Of a stretch of DNA of 64,000 nt, positions 24,708 through 32,137 are shown piece by piece. The position numbers and the translations under genes are program-made. Source of the DNA: CAWDLX01 sp046728155. GTDB taxonomy: Bacteria > Actinomycetota > Actinomycetes > Mycobacteriales > Micromonosporaceae. The stretch spans positions 1 through 64,000 of the forward strand of contig JBKPDY010000031.1 of NCBI GenBank assembly GCA_046728155.1, given 5' to 3'. The notes beneath the pieces are model-generated. The model searched no databases, was not told the origin of the DNA, and was given only the letters and a program-made list of their open reading frames with translations. Position 1 is the first letter of the stretch. The number at the start of each line of letters is the position of its first letter.

Positions 24708-26105
24708 TCAGATCTTCGCGGGTTCGGCCGGCTGCTCGGCCGCGGCGTGCGCACCCGAACTGGGTGAGATCCCGGCCATCGCGTAGGCGCCGCCACCGCC
24801 ACCGCCGGCGGTGGAGAAGTCGTACGCGCTCTCCGCGTGCTCGGCCACGTCGATACCCTCGATCTCGGCTTCCCGGTTCGCTCGGAACCCGATGGTGACC
24901 TTGACCAGGTACCCGATGACGAGCGCGACCACGAACGACCAGACCGTGACCAGACCGGCGCCCGTTGCCTGTGCGATCAGTTGGTGCGTCCCGCCACCGT
25001 AGAGCAGTCCCTCGTGCGGCATCAGCGTCGGCGGGAAACCGGACTGGTAGGTGGCGAAGAAACCGATCCACAGGCAGCCGATCCAACCGCCGACGAAGTG
25101 CACACCGACGACATCGAGCGAGTCGTCGAAGCCGAGCCTGTACTTCAGACCGACCGCGAGGGCACAGATCGCCCCGGCGACGAGGCCGAGCAGGACCGCC
25201 GCGTAGGGCGCGATGTACGCGCACGCGGGGGTGATGGCGACGAGCCCGGCGACCGCCCCGGAGGACGCACCCACCAGAGTGGGTTTGCCGTTCTTGATCC
25301 ACTCTACGAAGATCCAGCCCAGCAGTGCGGCCGCCGTGGCCACCTGGGTGTTGACGAACGCGATCGCGGTGGTGTTGTCGGCGGTGAGCTCGGAGCCGGC
25401 GTTGAAGCCGAACCAGCCGAACCACAGCAGACCGGCGCCGAGGGCGACGAACGGCACGTTGTGCGGGCGGAAGCTCTCCTTGGGCCAGCCGACCCGCCGC
25501 CCCAGAAGCAAGGCGAGTGCGAGCGCGGCGGCGCCAGCGTTGATGTGCACGGCGGACCCGCCGGCGAAGTCCAGCTCGCCGATCGTCACCCCCAGGTATC
25601 CACCGCCCCAGACCATATGAGCGATCGGCAGGTACGCCAGCGTGAACCATCCTGCGGCGAAGACCAGCCAGCCAGCGAACTTGGCCCGGTCGGAGATAGC
25701 ACCGCTGATCAGTGACACCGTGATGATGGCGAACATCATCTGGAAGGCCAGCACCACGTAGGTCGGGATACCCAGCGTGGGCGAACCGTTGGGGTACCCC
25801 AGATCGGATACGAAGACCTTCGTGCCGAGGTACTGGCCGAGGTTGCCGAAGACGCCGGCGGTGCTGTCGTTGATCGGCACGTCTTTGCCGAACGCGGCGC
25901 TGAAGCCGTACATCAGCCACAGGATGGAGATGAGCCCGATCGTCGCGAAGCTCATCATCATCATGTTCAGTACCGACTTCGATCGGTTCAGCCCGCCGTA
26001 GAAGAAGGCCAGTCCGGGAGTCATGAGTAGCACGAGCGCGCTCGACGCCAACAACCAAGCGGTATCGCCGGCCGAGAGCGTCGCTGCATCAGCAACGAAT
26101 CTCAC
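24708..26105 (-). CDS. amtB: Ammonium transporter AmtB
   Basis: This is a trimeric ammonia channel with about 11 membrane helices and 465 residues from the chosen start. Family motifs are LLMTPGLAFFYGGLNRSKSVLNMMMMS, the pore region and DVVGVHFVGGW with the pore histidine. A Gly-rich cytoplasmic C-terminus follows. The GTG at 26105 has AGGAG 6 bases upstream and gives the standard start; the longer frame adds 31 unconserved residues. A GlnR-like operator lies about 105 bases upstream. It heads amtB-glnB-glnD. Confidence 0.96.
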   Translation of the reverse strand: MRFVADAATLSAGDTAWLLASSALVLLMTPGLAFFYGGLNRSKSVLNMMMMSFATIGLISILWLMYGFSAAFGKDVPINDSTAGVFGNLGQYLGTKVFVSDLGYPNGSPTLGIPTYVVLAFQMMFAIITVSLISGAISDRAKFAGWLVFAAGWFTLAYLPIAHMVWGGGYLGVTIGELDFAGGSAVHINAGAAALALALLLGRRVGWPKESFRPHNVPFVALGAGLLWFGWFGFNAGSELTADNTTAIAFVNTQVATAAALLGWIFVEWIKNGKPTLVGASSGAVAGLVAITPACAYIAPYAAVLLGLVAGAICALAVGLKYRLGFDDSLDVVGVHFVGGWIGCLWIGFFATYQSGFPPTLMPHEGLLYGGGTHQLIAQATGAGLVTVWSFVVALVIGYLVKVTIGFRANREAEIEGIDVAEHAESAYDFSTAGGGGGGAYAMAGISPSSGAHAAAEQPAEPAKI

Positions 26106-26210
26106 AGTTGCTCCTAAGTATCGGGACCTCCTCCCGGCCAGGGCAGCGCTGCCGCTCACCGGTTGCGCCGAAGCCTCACCCACGGCTGTTTCGGCCAATG
26201 TCCCCGCGGC

Positions 26211-26247
26211 GTTTCCAAACCGTCACCGTGTGTTTCGTACGTGTGAC
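26211..26247 (-). promoter_or_regulatory. GlnR-box-like operator upstream of amtB
   Basis: Read on the minus strand, the site is GTCAC-N6-GAAAC-N5-GTGAC-N6-GAAAC. The actinobacterial GlnR consensus is gTnAc-N6-GaAAc, with a- and b-sites in tandem. Both half pairs match exactly; only the central spacer is one base short. It lies about 105 bases upstream of amtB, the expected place for nitrogen-limitation control. The same region is also the 5' side of the divergent lipoprotein gene. Confidence 0.7.
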
Positions 26248-26301
26248 GAACGCCGCATCAATGCCGGGTTGTTGCCGGGCTCTCCGCTCACGGTGACTCG
26301 A

Positions 26302-26330
26302 TGGTGTGGTTTGCCGCCCACGGTTAGCAT
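26302..26330 (+). promoter_or_regulatory. Candidate leaderless promoter of the lipoprotein gene
   Basis: TAGCAT at 26325-26330 fits the actinobacterial -10 pattern TANNNT and is 6 bases before the ATG at 26337. The -35 region (TGGTGT, spacer 17) is weak. A leaderless message is inferred. Confidence 0.3.
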
Positions 26331-26336
26331 GCGGGG

Positions 26337-27032
26337 ATGCCACAACCCCGGGCGGTCCTGGCCCTCATGTCCCTTCTCACCGCCGCATTTCTGGCGCTGG
26401 CCGGCTGCAGCCACGACACGCCCGCCGCGAACCTCCCCAACGGCGCGAGCCTGCTGGCCCAGGCATCGACGGCCATGAGCAGCGTGCAGTCGGCGCACCT
26501 CGTCATCGACTCAACCGGCAAGGTCGGCTCGATCATTCTGCGCACGGCCGAAGGTGACCTGACGAAGGGAGGAGACGCCAAAGGTTCGATCAAGCTGCTG
26601 GCACTCGGACAGGTCGTCCAGCTCGACTTCGTGGTGATCAGCGGCAGCTTCTACATCAAGGGACTCACCGGCGGGTGGCAGAGGGCATCAGCCGCCGATG
26701 TCGCAACCTTCTACGATCCGTCCGGGATCCTGGACCCAAACCGAGGCATCGTCAAGCTTCTCTCCACCGCGACCGGGGCCAACACGGAGGACACGGAGAC
26801 CGTTAACGGCGTCAACACCTACCGCGTCGCGGTCAACCTGGACCCCACGGCCGTCGCCGCCATCGTGCCGGGTACCCCGAAGGGAACCGTCAGTAAGATC
26901 TGGCTGGATCAGAGCACTAAGCGGTTGGTCAAGGCAGAACTCGATGTCCCCGAATCCGCCGGGGGACCGGGTTCGGTCACCGTCAGGCTCACCGACCTGG
27001 ACAAGCCGGTGACGATCAATGCACCGATCTGA
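26337..27032 (+). CDS. lprG: LppX/LprG-family lipoprotein
   Basis: This 231-residue secreted lipoprotein has a signal peptide and a lipobox LALAGC with the lipidated Cys24. The mature part matches the LppX_LprAFG family, which forms a hydrophobic cavity for lipids such as triacylglycerides or lipoglycans. It overlaps the following MFS transporter gene by 14 bases, reproducing the mycobacterial lprG-P55 (Rv1411c-Rv1410c) pair, which exports lipids and affects drug tolerance. Here the pair lies beside amtB rather than at its mycobacterial position. The family call is good; lipid cargo is inferred. Confidence 0.88.
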   Translation: MPQPRAVLALMSLLTAAFLALAGCSHDTPAANLPNGASLLAQASTAMSSVQSAHLVIDSTGKVGSIILRTAEGDLTKGGDAKGSIKLLALGQVVQLDFVVISGSFYIKGLTGGWQRASAADVATFYDPSGILDPNRGIVKLLSTATGANTEDTETVNGVNTYRVAVNLDPTAVAAIVPGTPKGTVSKIWLDQSTKRLVKAELDVPESAGGPGSVTVRLTDLDKPVTINAPI

Positions 27033-28590
27033 CGCCGCGACAGCCGAGGCACCAGCCCGGTCCGCGGAGTCGGCCATGCCGTTGCGACGTCGTCGGATCG
27101 CCATCGGGGTGGGCGGTGCCGCGGTCCTGCTCGCCGCGCTCGACGCGTACGTCGTGGTGACCATCCTCGCCGCGATCGGTGCGGATCTCAATCTCCCGAT
27201 CAACCACCTCGAGGAGTTCACCCCGATCGTCACCGGGTACCTGCTCGGTTACGTGGCCGGGATGCCGTTGCTGGGCCGGGTATCGGACGTCCTGGGGCGG
27301 CGGACGGTCATCCAGAGCTGCCTGGCCGGATTCCTCGCCGGTTCGGTCATCACCGCGCTCGCCCAGACCTTGCCGTTGGTCGTCACCGGCCGAGCCATCC
27401 AGGGTCTGGCTGGCGGCGCGCTCCTGCCCGTGACACTCGCCCTCGCCGGCGACCTCTGGGACCAGCGGCGCCGTCCAGTCGTCCTGGGCACCGTGGGCGC
27501 CGCACAGGAACTCGGCGCAGTGCTCGGCCCACTGTACGGCGCCGGCCTGTTCGCCGTGTTCAACACGTGGCGCGGCGTTTTCTGGGTCAACGTCCCGCTG
27601 GCAGCGCTTGCCATCGTCGCGGTCCAGATCGCGCTGCCCGGGCGCCGCAGCGAAGTCCGTTCGCCGAAGCGGCGGGTCGATCTGGTCGGGGGCATCCTCC
27701 TCGCCGTCTCGCTCGGCCTGCTCGTCGTGGGGCTGTACAACCCGGAGCCGGACAAGTCCGTTCTCCCGACGAACGGTCTCCCCCTCATCGGTGCGGGCGG
27801 CGGCGCCCTCGTGCTATTCATCGCCTGGGAGACGTTCGCCCGGAACCGGTTGGTCGACATCTCCGGGGTACCGAAGGCGCCGTTCTTCGCCACGATCGGT
27901 GCGAGCCTGGTCGCGGGCACCGCCCTGATGGTCACGCTCGTCGACATCGAGATCGTCGCGCGAGGTGAGCTCGGACTGGATTCGAACGGGGGCGCGCTGA
28001 TCCTGACCCGGTTTCTCGTCGCCCTCCCGATAGGCGCGGTCCTGGGCGGTCTGCTCGCCCCCCGCCTGGGCGAACGGTGGGTCGGGGTCGGCGGCTTCCT
28101 TCTCGCCGCCGCCGCGTACTGGCTCATCTCCGGTTGGCCGCCCGACCCGCTCTCGGCGCGTCACGACCTGGTCGGGCTCTCGCTCCCCAGGCTCGATACC
28201 GACCTCGCCATCGCCGGGCTGGGCCTGGGGCTTGTGATCGCACCGCTCTCCGCGGCGGTACTTCGGGTGATGCCGGCCATTCAACACGGAGTCGCGTCCG
28301 CCGCCGTCGTGGTGGCGAGGACCATGGGCATGCTGCTGGGGCTCGCGGCACTCTCGGCGTGGGGCCTGCACCGCTTCCAGGTCATCACGGCCGACCTGAA
28401 GCAGCCTCTGCCGACCGCTGGAATGACCGACGAGCAGTTCGCTCGGAAGATGGACATTTATGAGTTCAACCTCGCCCAGGCTCTGCACAAGGAGTTCAGC
28501 GAGATATTCCTGATCACCGCGGTGCTGTGCCTGATCGGGGCTGCCGTGGCCCTGGCATTGGGCAGCCGGCGGCACGTGACCGCCTCGTGA
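27019..28590 (+). CDS. MFS exporter, P55 (Rv1410c)-like
   Basis: This is a 14-helix major facilitator transporter of 523 residues. MFS motif A is in GRVSDVLGRRTVIQ between helices 2 and 3, with a motif-C-like GPLYGAGLFAVFNTWRGVFWVNVP region. It overlaps lprG by 14 bases, so the two are almost certainly co-translated. P55-type proteins work with LprG in lipid transport and efflux in mycobacteria. The start at 27019 is supported by the overlap; ATG at 27076 is an alternative. It converges with the next gene, 52 bases away. Confidence 0.92.
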   Translation: MHRSDAATAEAPARSAESAMPLRRRRIAIGVGGAAVLLAALDAYVVVTILAAIGADLNLPINHLEEFTPIVTGYLLGYVAGMPLLGRVSDVLGRRTVIQSCLAGFLAGSVITALAQTLPLVVTGRAIQGLAGGALLPVTLALAGDLWDQRRRPVVLGTVGAAQELGAVLGPLYGAGLFAVFNTWRGVFWVNVPLAALAIVAVQIALPGRRSEVRSPKRRVDLVGGILLAVSLGLLVVGLYNPEPDKSVLPTNGLPLIGAGGGALVLFIAWETFARNRLVDISGVPKAPFFATIGASLVAGTALMVTLVDIEIVARGELGLDSNGGALILTRFLVALPIGAVLGGLLAPRLGERWVGVGGFLLAAAAYWLISGWPPDPLSARHDLVGLSLPRLDTDLAIAGLGLGLVIAPLSAAVLRVMPAIQHGVASAAVVVARTMGMLLGLAALSAWGLHRFQVITADLKQPLPTAGMTDEQFARKMDIYEFNLAQALHKEFSEIFLITAVLCLIGAAVALALGSRRHVTAS

Positions 28591-28642
28591 CGATGCGCGG
28601 GGGTGTGCAGAGCGCGTTCTGCGCACCGGTGTGTTCGCAGCC

Positions 28643-29431
28643 TCAGTGCAGCGCGGCTTCCAGCAGCGGGCGTTCCTGGTCGATCAGGCGGATGTCGCGC
28701 ATCGGCCGCCGCAGATGTCCTTTGTGTACGATCCGGACAAAGGCCGGTTCGCCGGCGGCGGCCATCCGGCGGATGCCCTCGACGTGGTCGACGATGCGTG
28801 CGCGGATGGTCCCGACCAGTCGATGCCGGTCGCGCGCGATCAAGCCGTACGCGTCGGCGAAAAGCCGCAGTCGGCGGGGCCGGTCCGGGCTTCGCCAGCC
28901 GAGCGTCACCGAGTCACGATCCGAGAACAACGGGACCCAGGTCCACGCCGCATAGGCGACATCGTAGATGCGGGCACCCGGCGACGAGAGATCGAAGTCA
29001 ATCAACGCGAGCGTGTCGTCCGGCCGCCAGATGACGTTGTGCGGGGCGGCGTCGTGGTGGCAGATCACCTCCGTGCCCGGCGGCGGCGGTCCGAACGACC
29101 GCCACACCGCGCCCGGCCGGGGGCGGAAGCCGTACTGGGCATCGTGGAAGCGCCGCAGCATGGTCCCGACCGCAAGCAGCGCCTCGTCGGTGACCCAATG
29201 TGCGCCCAGCGGATAGCTGCCGCACTCGCCCTCAAGATACGAGAGCACTTCGCGACCGCGCTCGTCGATGCCGAGCGCGCGAGGTGCCCCGGTGAAGCCG
29301 ACGCGTTCCAGATGGCGGAGCAACGAGTGCACCGCGGGCGTCCATGGCCCGGCGTTACGGCGGACCGTGTCGCCGACACGGACCACCGTGCTGGTGTTCC
29401 CGCCGAGGAGCGGGACCTCCTGCTGCACCAC
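28643..29431 (-). CDS. APH-fold phosphotransferase-like protein
   Basis: This second APH-family protein has 262 residues from the chosen start. The Brenner motif is ICHHDAAPHNVIW, with His-Asp and Asn present, and the metal motif is ALIDFDLSSPGAR. The N-terminal strand region is EVPLLGGNTSTVVRVGDTVRR. The open frame extends to 29662, but the GTG pair at 29431/29428 gives the family-like start. The protein is like those annotated as phosphotransferase enzyme family or homoserine/fructosamine kinase-like. Substrate is unknown. Confidence 0.8.
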   Translation of the reverse strand: MVQQEVPLLGGNTSTVVRVGDTVRRNAGPWTPAVHSLLRHLERVGFTGAPRALGIDERGREVLSYLEGECGSYPLGAHWVTDEALLAVGTMLRRFHDAQYGFRPRPGAVWRSFGPPPPGTEVICHHDAAPHNVIWRPDDTLALIDFDLSSPGARIYDVAYAAWTWVPLFSDRDSVTLGWRSPDRPRRLRLFADAYGLIARDRHRLVGTIRARIVDHVEGIRRMAAAGEPAFVRIVHKGHLRRPMRDIRLIDQERPLLEAALH

Positions 29432-29588
29432 TCCCGGGCACCCTTTCCCGCCTGAGCAGACCAGGCCCGACCAATCTAGTCCGCAGCGACAAGCCGCAGC
29501 GGTTATGACGTGAGCGCGAGGAGGCGAGATCCAGCGAGCCACCGCAGCCTGCGAACGGCCCTTGGCAGACGACGCGATCGGCCGGGCG

Positions 29589-30941
29589 TCAGTCCTCGCC
29601 CAGCAGGGCATCCACGAAGGCCCGTGGCTCGAACGGCGCGAGGTCGTCGGGACCCTCACCAAGGCCGACCAGTTTGACCGGAATACCCAGAGTGCGCTGA
29701 ACGGCGATGATAATGCCGCCTTTGGCGGTACCGTCCAGCTTTGTCAACACGACACCGGTCAGGTTCACCGCCTCGGTGAAGACCCGGGCCTGCTGCAGGC
29801 CGTTCTGCCCGGTCGTCGCGTCCAGTACGAGCAGCGTCTCGTCGACCGGCCCATGCCGCTCGAGGACCCGCTTGACCTTGGCCAACTCGTCCATCAGCCC
29901 GACCTTGTTCTGCAGCCGCCCGGCGGTGTCGACCAGGACGGTGTCCGTGTTGGTCTCCATGCCGCGCTTCACCGCGTCGAAGGCAACCGCCGCCGGGTCC
30001 GCCCGCTCGGGCCCACGGACGACCTCGGCGCCCACCCGCCCGGCCCACGTGGCCAGCTGGTCTGCGGCGGCGGCACGGAAAGTGTCCGCGGCGCCCAGCA
30101 CAACCGAGTGGCCATCGGCCACGAGCACCCGGGCGATCTTGCCGCAGGTCGTGGTCTTGCCGGAGCCGTTGACGCCAACGACCAAAATCACGGCCGGCAC
30201 GCCGTCGCGCGGCGTCATCCGCAACGTCCGGTCCGCATCGGCGTCGAGGGCCTCGACCAGTTCATCCCGCAGGATCGCGCGCAGGTCAGCAGCGGTCGCG
30301 GTGCCGAGGACACGGGCTCGTTCGCGGAGGCGCTCGACGATCTGCCGCGTCGGCTCAAGCCCCACGTCCGCTGTGATGAGCGTCTCTTCGATCTCCTCCC
30401 AGGTGTCCTCGTCCAGCTTGTCCCGGGACAGCAGTGCGAGCAGGCCCTTTCCGAGCGCGTTCTGTGAACGGGAGAGCCGCGCCCGCAGGCGCACCAGCCG
30501 ACCAGCCGTGGGGGCCGGCTTTTCGATCTCGGGTACGGGCTTCGCGAGCTCGGGTACGGGCGGGGCCGGCGCCTCCACCTCTGGCGCCTGCACCTCGGGC
30601 GCCTCGATCTCCGCGACTTCGGGTGCCTCGACCGTCGGCGGCGGCACGGCGGGACGAGGCGGCGGAGCAGCTGTCGGAGGTGCGGGCCTTGGCGGGGCCG
30701 TCTTCGGCGGTGCGGCTCTCGGCGGAGCGGCCCTGGGGGGCGCTGTTCTCCCGGGGGCGGCCTTCGGCGGGGCCGTGGGTGCGGACGCCTTGGGCGCGGC
30801 GGTCTTCGCGGGTGGAGACGGGGTCTCCAGCGAAGGGCCGCCTGAGCGGCGCAGGCCACGCCGCGCCAACGGGATCAGGCTGAGCCCGAGAAGGAACACG
30901 AAGGCGAGCAGCGACCACCCGACGACGGCAGCGGCATCCAT
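29589..30941 (-). CDS. ftsY: SRP receptor FtsY
   Basis: This is the membrane-bound GTPase partner of Ffh. It has 450 residues. The first 28 form a membrane helix (WSLLAFVFLLGLSLIPLA). A Pro/Ala-rich, then acidic linker (residues 35-145) contains repeated PPRAA and EAPEV units. The NG domain starts near residue 150, with Walker A VGVNGSGKTTTCGK at 256-264, the DTAGRLQNK motif and TKLDGTAKGG. Membrane anchoring by an N-terminal helix is the usual actinobacterial type. A 157-base gap separates it from the APH-like gene; smc lies further upstream. Confidence 0.97.
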   Translation of the reverse strand: MDAAAVVGWSLLAFVFLLGLSLIPLARRGLRRSGGPSLETPSPPAKTAAPKASAPTAPPKAAPGRTAPPRAAPPRAAPPKTAPPRPAPPTAAPPPRPAVPPPTVEAPEVAEIEAPEVQAPEVEAPAPPVPELAKPVPEIEKPAPTAGRLVRLRARLSRSQNALGKGLLALLSRDKLDEDTWEEIEETLITADVGLEPTRQIVERLRERARVLGTATAADLRAILRDELVEALDADADRTLRMTPRDGVPAVILVVGVNGSGKTTTCGKIARVLVADGHSVVLGAADTFRAAAADQLATWAGRVGAEVVRGPERADPAAVAFDAVKRGMETNTDTVLVDTAGRLQNKVGLMDELAKVKRVLERHGPVDETLLVLDATTGQNGLQQARVFTEAVNLTGVVLTKLDGTAKGGIIIAVQRTLGIPVKLVGLGEGPDDLAPFEPRAFVDALLGED

Positions 30942-31219
30942 GTCGCCGATCCTTTCAGATCGGCCTGGTGCGACGGGCGGCTGCCACCCGCTCTTCGCAG
31001 CTATCCGTACGAGTGTTCAGTCGGGGCGACTTTGCGCACGATCGCATGTCGCGCGCGGTAGCATGATCGTTTCCGTACAGTTGTTGACTCACACTGCCCA
31101 TCTAATACGGGAAGTCCACATTGGACTGACGCGGTGACTGATGGGCATTCGGTGGTGTTCCGGAGAGGTCGCTCGTGTGGACGCCGCCCGCGGGAGCAAG
31201 ATCGGGGACACGAGACCAA
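30942..31219. other. Intergenic stretch upstream of ftsY
   Basis: This 278-base gap contains the ftsY 5' region. Two broken palindromes share the arms GTCCA and TGGAC: one at 31114-31126 with a 3-base spacer and one at 31223-31239 with a 7-base spacer, the latter overlapping the end of the DinB-like gene. No gene or RNA was recognised. Confidence 0.4.
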
Positions 31220-31741
31220 TCAGTCCACATTAGATGGACCTCGAGGCCGGTGATCGCCGGTGGCACCGTCGAGCAGCTCACGGACGATGTCCATGTGCCC
31301 GGCGTGGCGGGCGGTCTCCTCGATCATGTGCACGAGTACCCATCGCATGGAGACGGTCTGGCCCGACCACGCCGTTCCCAACCCATCGAGGTCGATCTCC
31401 GCGATGGCGGCATCGGCGGCCGCGCAGGCGCGCTCGTAGAAGGCGACGATATCGGCCACCGTCTCGCCCGGCCCCGCCCGCATGTCGGCCTCCGGATCAG
31501 CCTCGAGGTCGAACGGCATGGCCTCGACCGGCCGTCCGAAGGTCTCGCAGAACCAGCCGTACTCAACCACGGCGAGATGCTTGACCAGGCCGAGCAGGTT
31601 CGTACCCGAGGGGACCATGGGTCGGCGTACCTGTTCCTCGGTTAGGCCCTCGAGCTTCCACAACACGACCGCGCGGTGGCGCCCGAGGCTGTGCGTGAGG
31701 ATCGTCCTCTCGTCCGCCGTACGAACGTCCGGGCTCACCAT
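31220..31741 (-). CDS. DinB-like (DUF664) four-helix protein
   Basis: This 173-residue protein belongs to the DinB/DUF664 superfamily. The metal-site histidine pattern is seen in LVKHLAVVEYGW and in HMIEETARHAGHMDIVRE, the signature of actinobacterial mycothiol-dependent transferase-like proteins. No membrane segment is present. It probably uses mycothiol or a related thiol in detoxification; substrate is unknown. It lies 21 bases downstream of the small HAD-like gene and may be the last gene of the smc unit. Confidence 0.88.
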   Translation of the reverse strand: MVSPDVRTADERTILTHSLGRHRAVVLWKLEGLTEEQVRRPMVPSGTNLLGLVKHLAVVEYGWFCETFGRPVEAMPFDLEADPEADMRAGPGETVADIVAFYERACAAADAAIAEIDLDGLGTAWSGQTVSMRWVLVHMIEETARHAGHMDIVRELLDGATGDHRPRGPSNVD

Positions 31742-31762
31742 GGCGAAGACGGTACCGCTGTG

Positions 31763-32137
31763 TCAGCCCGTGATGAGACCCAATGCCGCCCGAACGTACG
31801 GAAGGTCGGCCGGTCCGTTCCAGCGGTACGCGGCGAGCCCCGCCACCCGAGCGGCGCTGACACCACGATCATCCGCCGTCACGTACAGGACCATCGACGG
31901 CGCCGTGGCGAGGGCGCCACACGCGGCGGCGAAGTACTCGCGACTCAGCTTCCTCGTCTCTTTCAGGGCGTTACCCAGCGAGAGCGGGCCCAGTTCATCG
32001 ACCACAGTGGAGTCGACCGCCATCCTGACCGGGATCCCGTGCGCGCCAACCTCGCGGATGAAGGCCACGAGTTCGGGAGCGACCGTGCTGGCGTCGAGCA
32101 GGAGCGCCCGAGCCGGCTGCCTTCGCGATGCCGTCAC
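31763..32137 (-). CDS. Small degenerate HAD-like protein coupled to smc
   Basis: This 124-residue protein begins ARALLLDASTVAPELVAF, like HAD motif I but without the DxD nucleophile pair. The C-terminal part (KLSREYFAAACGAL, then VTADDRGVSAARVAGLAAYRW) resembles HAD motifs III and IV, with the spacing of the family. The cap domain is absent. Its start overlaps the smc stop by four bases (ATGA), so it is translated with smc. I read it as a catalytically dead HAD-fold protein; a true function is unknown. M. tuberculosis has acyP near here instead. Confidence 0.65.
   Translation of the reverse strand: MTASRRQPARALLLDASTVAPELVAFIREVGAHGIPVRMAVDSTVVDELGPLSLGNALKETRKLSREYFAAACGALATAPSMVLYVTADDRGVSAARVAGLAAYRWNGPADLPYVRAALGLITG

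Noticed and set aside
24691..26058. Upstream extension of the glnB frame through amtB
   Set aside because: Only the last 112 residues match PII; the rest is Arg-rich out-of-frame reading of amtB.
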